Shown here: in pieces, positions 61,351 to 64,000 of the stretch
How positions within the stretch are numbered: the first letter of the stretch is position 1
Layout of the letters: each line of letters starts with the position of its first letter
DNA from: Antilocapra americana
Taxonomy: Eukaryota > Chordata > Mammalia > Artiodactyla > Antilocapridae
Direction: 5' to 3'
Assembly: GCA_007570785.1 (NCBI GenBank)
Contig: ML662465.1
Coordinates: 4,847,902-4,911,901, forward strand
DNA length: 64,000 nucleotides
Made by a program: the position numbers and the translations under genes
The notes under the pieces: generated by a model
Databases searched by the model: none
Seen by the model: the letters and a program-made list of their open reading frames with translations, nothing else
Told to the model about the DNA's origin: nothing

Positions 61351-62689
61351 TACTAATGACATTACATTTCCTCCAATAGCAACATAGGAGATGCAAATCA
61401 TGGGGCAATGCTCTAGAATGTCCCATGAAGCCATCCCGAGTGAACCTTCTCAACAGCATGGGTGTTTTCAAAGTCTAGGAAGACTCAAGTTAGAAAAAAG
61501 AGAGAGACAGGAAAACAGATACAATCTAAATGTTTAGATTGCTTTGCCCCTCCAGGCTTCCTTTTCTTCTCCTTTTTAATAAATTGCCCAGTGTAAAGAG
61601 TTCTTTTCTTTCTTCCCTCCCGGGAAGTTATTTATTTTTATGGGCTTCTTTGGGGAAATAAAAATCAATTTTGGGTTGCAAGTGATACATTTTACTCTCC
61701 CAGTAATGAAAGTTAGAAAATTAAAGGCCCTAAGGAACAACCTCTCTGTACAAAAATGATGGTGATGCAGCCCTAATGTTCCTATGTGAACATTTTATAA
61801 ATCGTGACCACTGTTTGCTGATATAAATCTGAAAATCACTCACAGGAGACACAGAGCTATTGGGAGGAACAGCTCCCCACCGGGGTGGCCCCAGGCAGGC
61901 TCACGTTCCCACAGAAAGGCACTCGTGGATAACATGACCTGTAATTCACATCTCTGGAAATTTGTATGGATCAGGGCACTCCTGCGTGTGTGTCTAAGAA
62001 ATCAGTTCATTCGTTTCTTCAGCACACAATTAATGAGCATATATTATGTGTCTAGAACTGGTGATACAATGAACAAGACAGACATAGTCAGTGCCTTCAA
62101 GATGCTTACAGTTTAGGGGAAAGACAGAAACACTAAACAGGGTGTCTTAAGTCAAGTTCTCTGAAAACAGACTCAGAGATGGAGATTTGTGTGTAGGGAT
62201 CTTACTGGGTATTATCCTTGGGAATAACCCCTGCAGAGAATGAGGGAAGCAGAATAAAACAGGAGGAGTGAAATGACAATGAAGTTGTAATAGGCCTCAC
62301 CCGACCTATTAGGGAGTTCTGAGGTCCGGGTGTGTTTTCAGACCATCCCCAATGAACACGTCTGTACCCAACCTCCACCAGCAACCAGTCACTGGGTGTG
62401 GGCTGCCCCCTGACAATGCGGCTCTTCTCAGGGCAATTCCTGAATGACTAAGCCGTGAGTGGTCAGCAGCCAACCCTCCGCATGCCTGGGAAGAAGTGCT
62501 TCCGTTAGAAAGGGGAGTCTGGGTGGCACCCCACAGTATCCACTACACAGAGGGTCTTGATCAGTGTCGTGAGTTCAGAGTTTAGAACAGGAGCCACCTA
62601 ACGCAAACTAAGGGTGAGCAAGTATCGCTGTGTCTCTTCTAAACAGCATCAATAAAGGAGTCTGGGAAGAGTCCACTACCCTAAACCTC
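61351..62689. other. Largely unassigned intronic sequence
   Basis: About 1.3 kb. Old repeat traces near 62025-62130 and 62140-62300; otherwise nothing recognised. Confidence 0.4.
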
Positions 62690-62885
62690 CCCAGGCACTA
62701 GGTACTGTGAAGACCACGATACACACACTCCTGACCCCGTGAGGCGTGTGCGCTCAGTGTTTGCCAGATGCAGCAGCTGAGTCTCTGAGGAGCTGACTCA
62801 CTTGCCCAAGACCCACAGCTGGTAGGTGGCAGAGCTGGAATCAGAACACCCAGCTATGTGATGACAGAGGTCTGGGACCCCTTCT
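62690..62885 (-). mobile_element. MIR SINE
   Basis: Antisense core: cttgcccaagacccacagct and ggtaggtggcagagctggaa. Confidence 0.68.
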
Positions 62886-64000
62886 GCCTACTGCCTGCCC
62901 CCGTTTCCCACACATCCTGAGCCTTTCCTTCACACTCTCTTCCATTCACACTGTAAAAATGACCGAGTTTTTCATAAATAACTCTCTCTCAAGCTTCCTC
63001 TCCTGACCCCTTCCTCTTACAGCCCACATTCTCTTATGAGTTGTCCACACCTCTCTTTCCACCTTCCGCTCCTAGCACCCAGCATCCTAGCTCTTCCTCC
63101 CACCAGGCCACTGAACAAGCATGGTCCAAATCCCTAAACTGAATGATCGACTCCCAGACTGTCTCCAGGCTTAACCTGTTCTCACTACCATCTCCAGTTG
63201 GCAGCATCTAACCGGCTGGCCGTGTTCACCTTCTTTCTTATTTTGGTTCCTGTGACCCTCAAATCCTTCTGCGTCTCCTTCTCTCAGAGCACCATTTTTT
63301 CTTCTCCTTCAGTGGTTCCTCTTCTCTACTAATCCTTAAAGTGGCTCCATTTCCCAGGGTCCCAGCCCTGATGTACTTCCAACTCCCTGCCCTCTTGTAC
63401 CTGGCATGCCCAACCGCTCCAGCTCCACTGTTAGGCTACTGGTGTCTAAACCTATGCTCTCTGCTCTGTTTTCCCAGTTGGGTGTCTGGATATCTAGATC
63501 CATCCACCTGCAGGACGTAGTCACCGCTTTGAGCCCGAAACATGGCAGACTCAGCCTCTTTACAAACCCAAGACAATCGCCTTTTCCTCCAAGTGAGCGT
63601 CTTTGATTTCTAACCCTGCTTGCTTTTTGCTATGCACACATCTTCCTGAACCACCAATCTCAATTAATTCTTGACTCCTCCATCCTCTCTGTGATTCTCC
63701 ACATCAATTTACTCTCATCTGTCCATTTCTGGTTGTCACTTCCTTAACTCAAGCATGCCTCTTCTCATCCATCCTCCTGAAATCCTTCTCGTTCACTGTC
63801 ACCCACAATATCTAGATTAGGTAATTACCACCCCCAATGAATGGCTCATCAACTACTGAATAACATCCAAAATCCCTAGAATGTGCAAGCAAGGTCTTCT
63901 ATGACCTGGCATCAATCACTCTTCACAGACACACTCTACTCTCAACACATCATAAATCCAATAGCCCTTCATGCCCAGAGTCTTCATTCATGTGGCCATT
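62886..64000. repeat. C/T-rich ancient repeat, L2-like at the end
   Basis: Pyrimidine-rich sequence that resembles an old mammalian repeat, with L2-like text from about 63820 (cagacacactctactctcaa; aggtcttctatgacctggca). No exon. Confidence 0.4.

Overview
This window is mammalian nuclear DNA from a ruminant, most likely a bovid such as cattle, sheep or goat. The evidence is the repeat fauna: BovB (RTE) LINE fragments, Bov-A/Bov-tA SINEs, CHR-type tRNA-Glu SINEs of cetartiodactyls and ruminant L1 3' ends occur throughout, together with mammal-wide MIR, L2, MER5 and MaLR relics. No prokaryotic operon, CRISPR array or phage/plasmid gene was seen.

The only functional gene I can support is PRKCB (protein kinase C beta), read on the minus strand. 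Four consecutive coding exons are present with intact frames, matching splice phases and GT/AG borders. They are exon 6 (29673-29829, 157 nt), exon 7 (28104-28238, 135 nt), exon 8 (14955-15051, 97 nt) and exon 9 (7103-7249, 147 nt). Exon numbers and residue numbers follow the human gene from memory. Joined, they encode residues about 177-355: most of the Ca2+-binding C2 domain, the V3 hinge and the glycine-rich ATP loop that opens the kinase domain. The rest of the window is intron: part of intron 9 (1-7102), intron 8, intron 7, the short intron 6, and at least 34 kb of intron 5 (29830-64000). I looked for exons 5 and 10 and found neither, which fits long flanking introns.

Layout: 1-7 kb holds an L1 3' half open to the window edge, SINEs and L2. 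7-15 kb holds exons 9 and 8 among L2, a MaLR LTR and SINEs. 15-28 kb (intron 7) is rich in BovB fragments and carries a second L1 3' end. 28-30 kb holds exons 7 and 6. 30-64 kb is intron 5, with an old antisense L1 of about 3.4 kb (39.3-42.7 kb), a repeat-poor stretch at 44.9-47.4 kb, a third L1 3' end (53.6-54.5 kb) and an old sense L1 (56.8-59.1 kb).

I did not find a new multi-gene system. The most unusual structures are: (1) an exact 57-bp direct duplication, CpG-containing and sharp-edged, at 45046-45102 and 45589-45645; (2) a ~1.05-kb composite (two BovB fragments around a ~310-bp core) present twice in opposite orientation at 20632-21682 and 29879-30938, bracketing exons 6 and 7 and ending 49 nt from the exon 6 acceptor; and (3) a CT/TA repeat about 150 nt upstream of exon 8. 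Repeat boundaries are read by eye and are approximate unless a target-site duplication is given.
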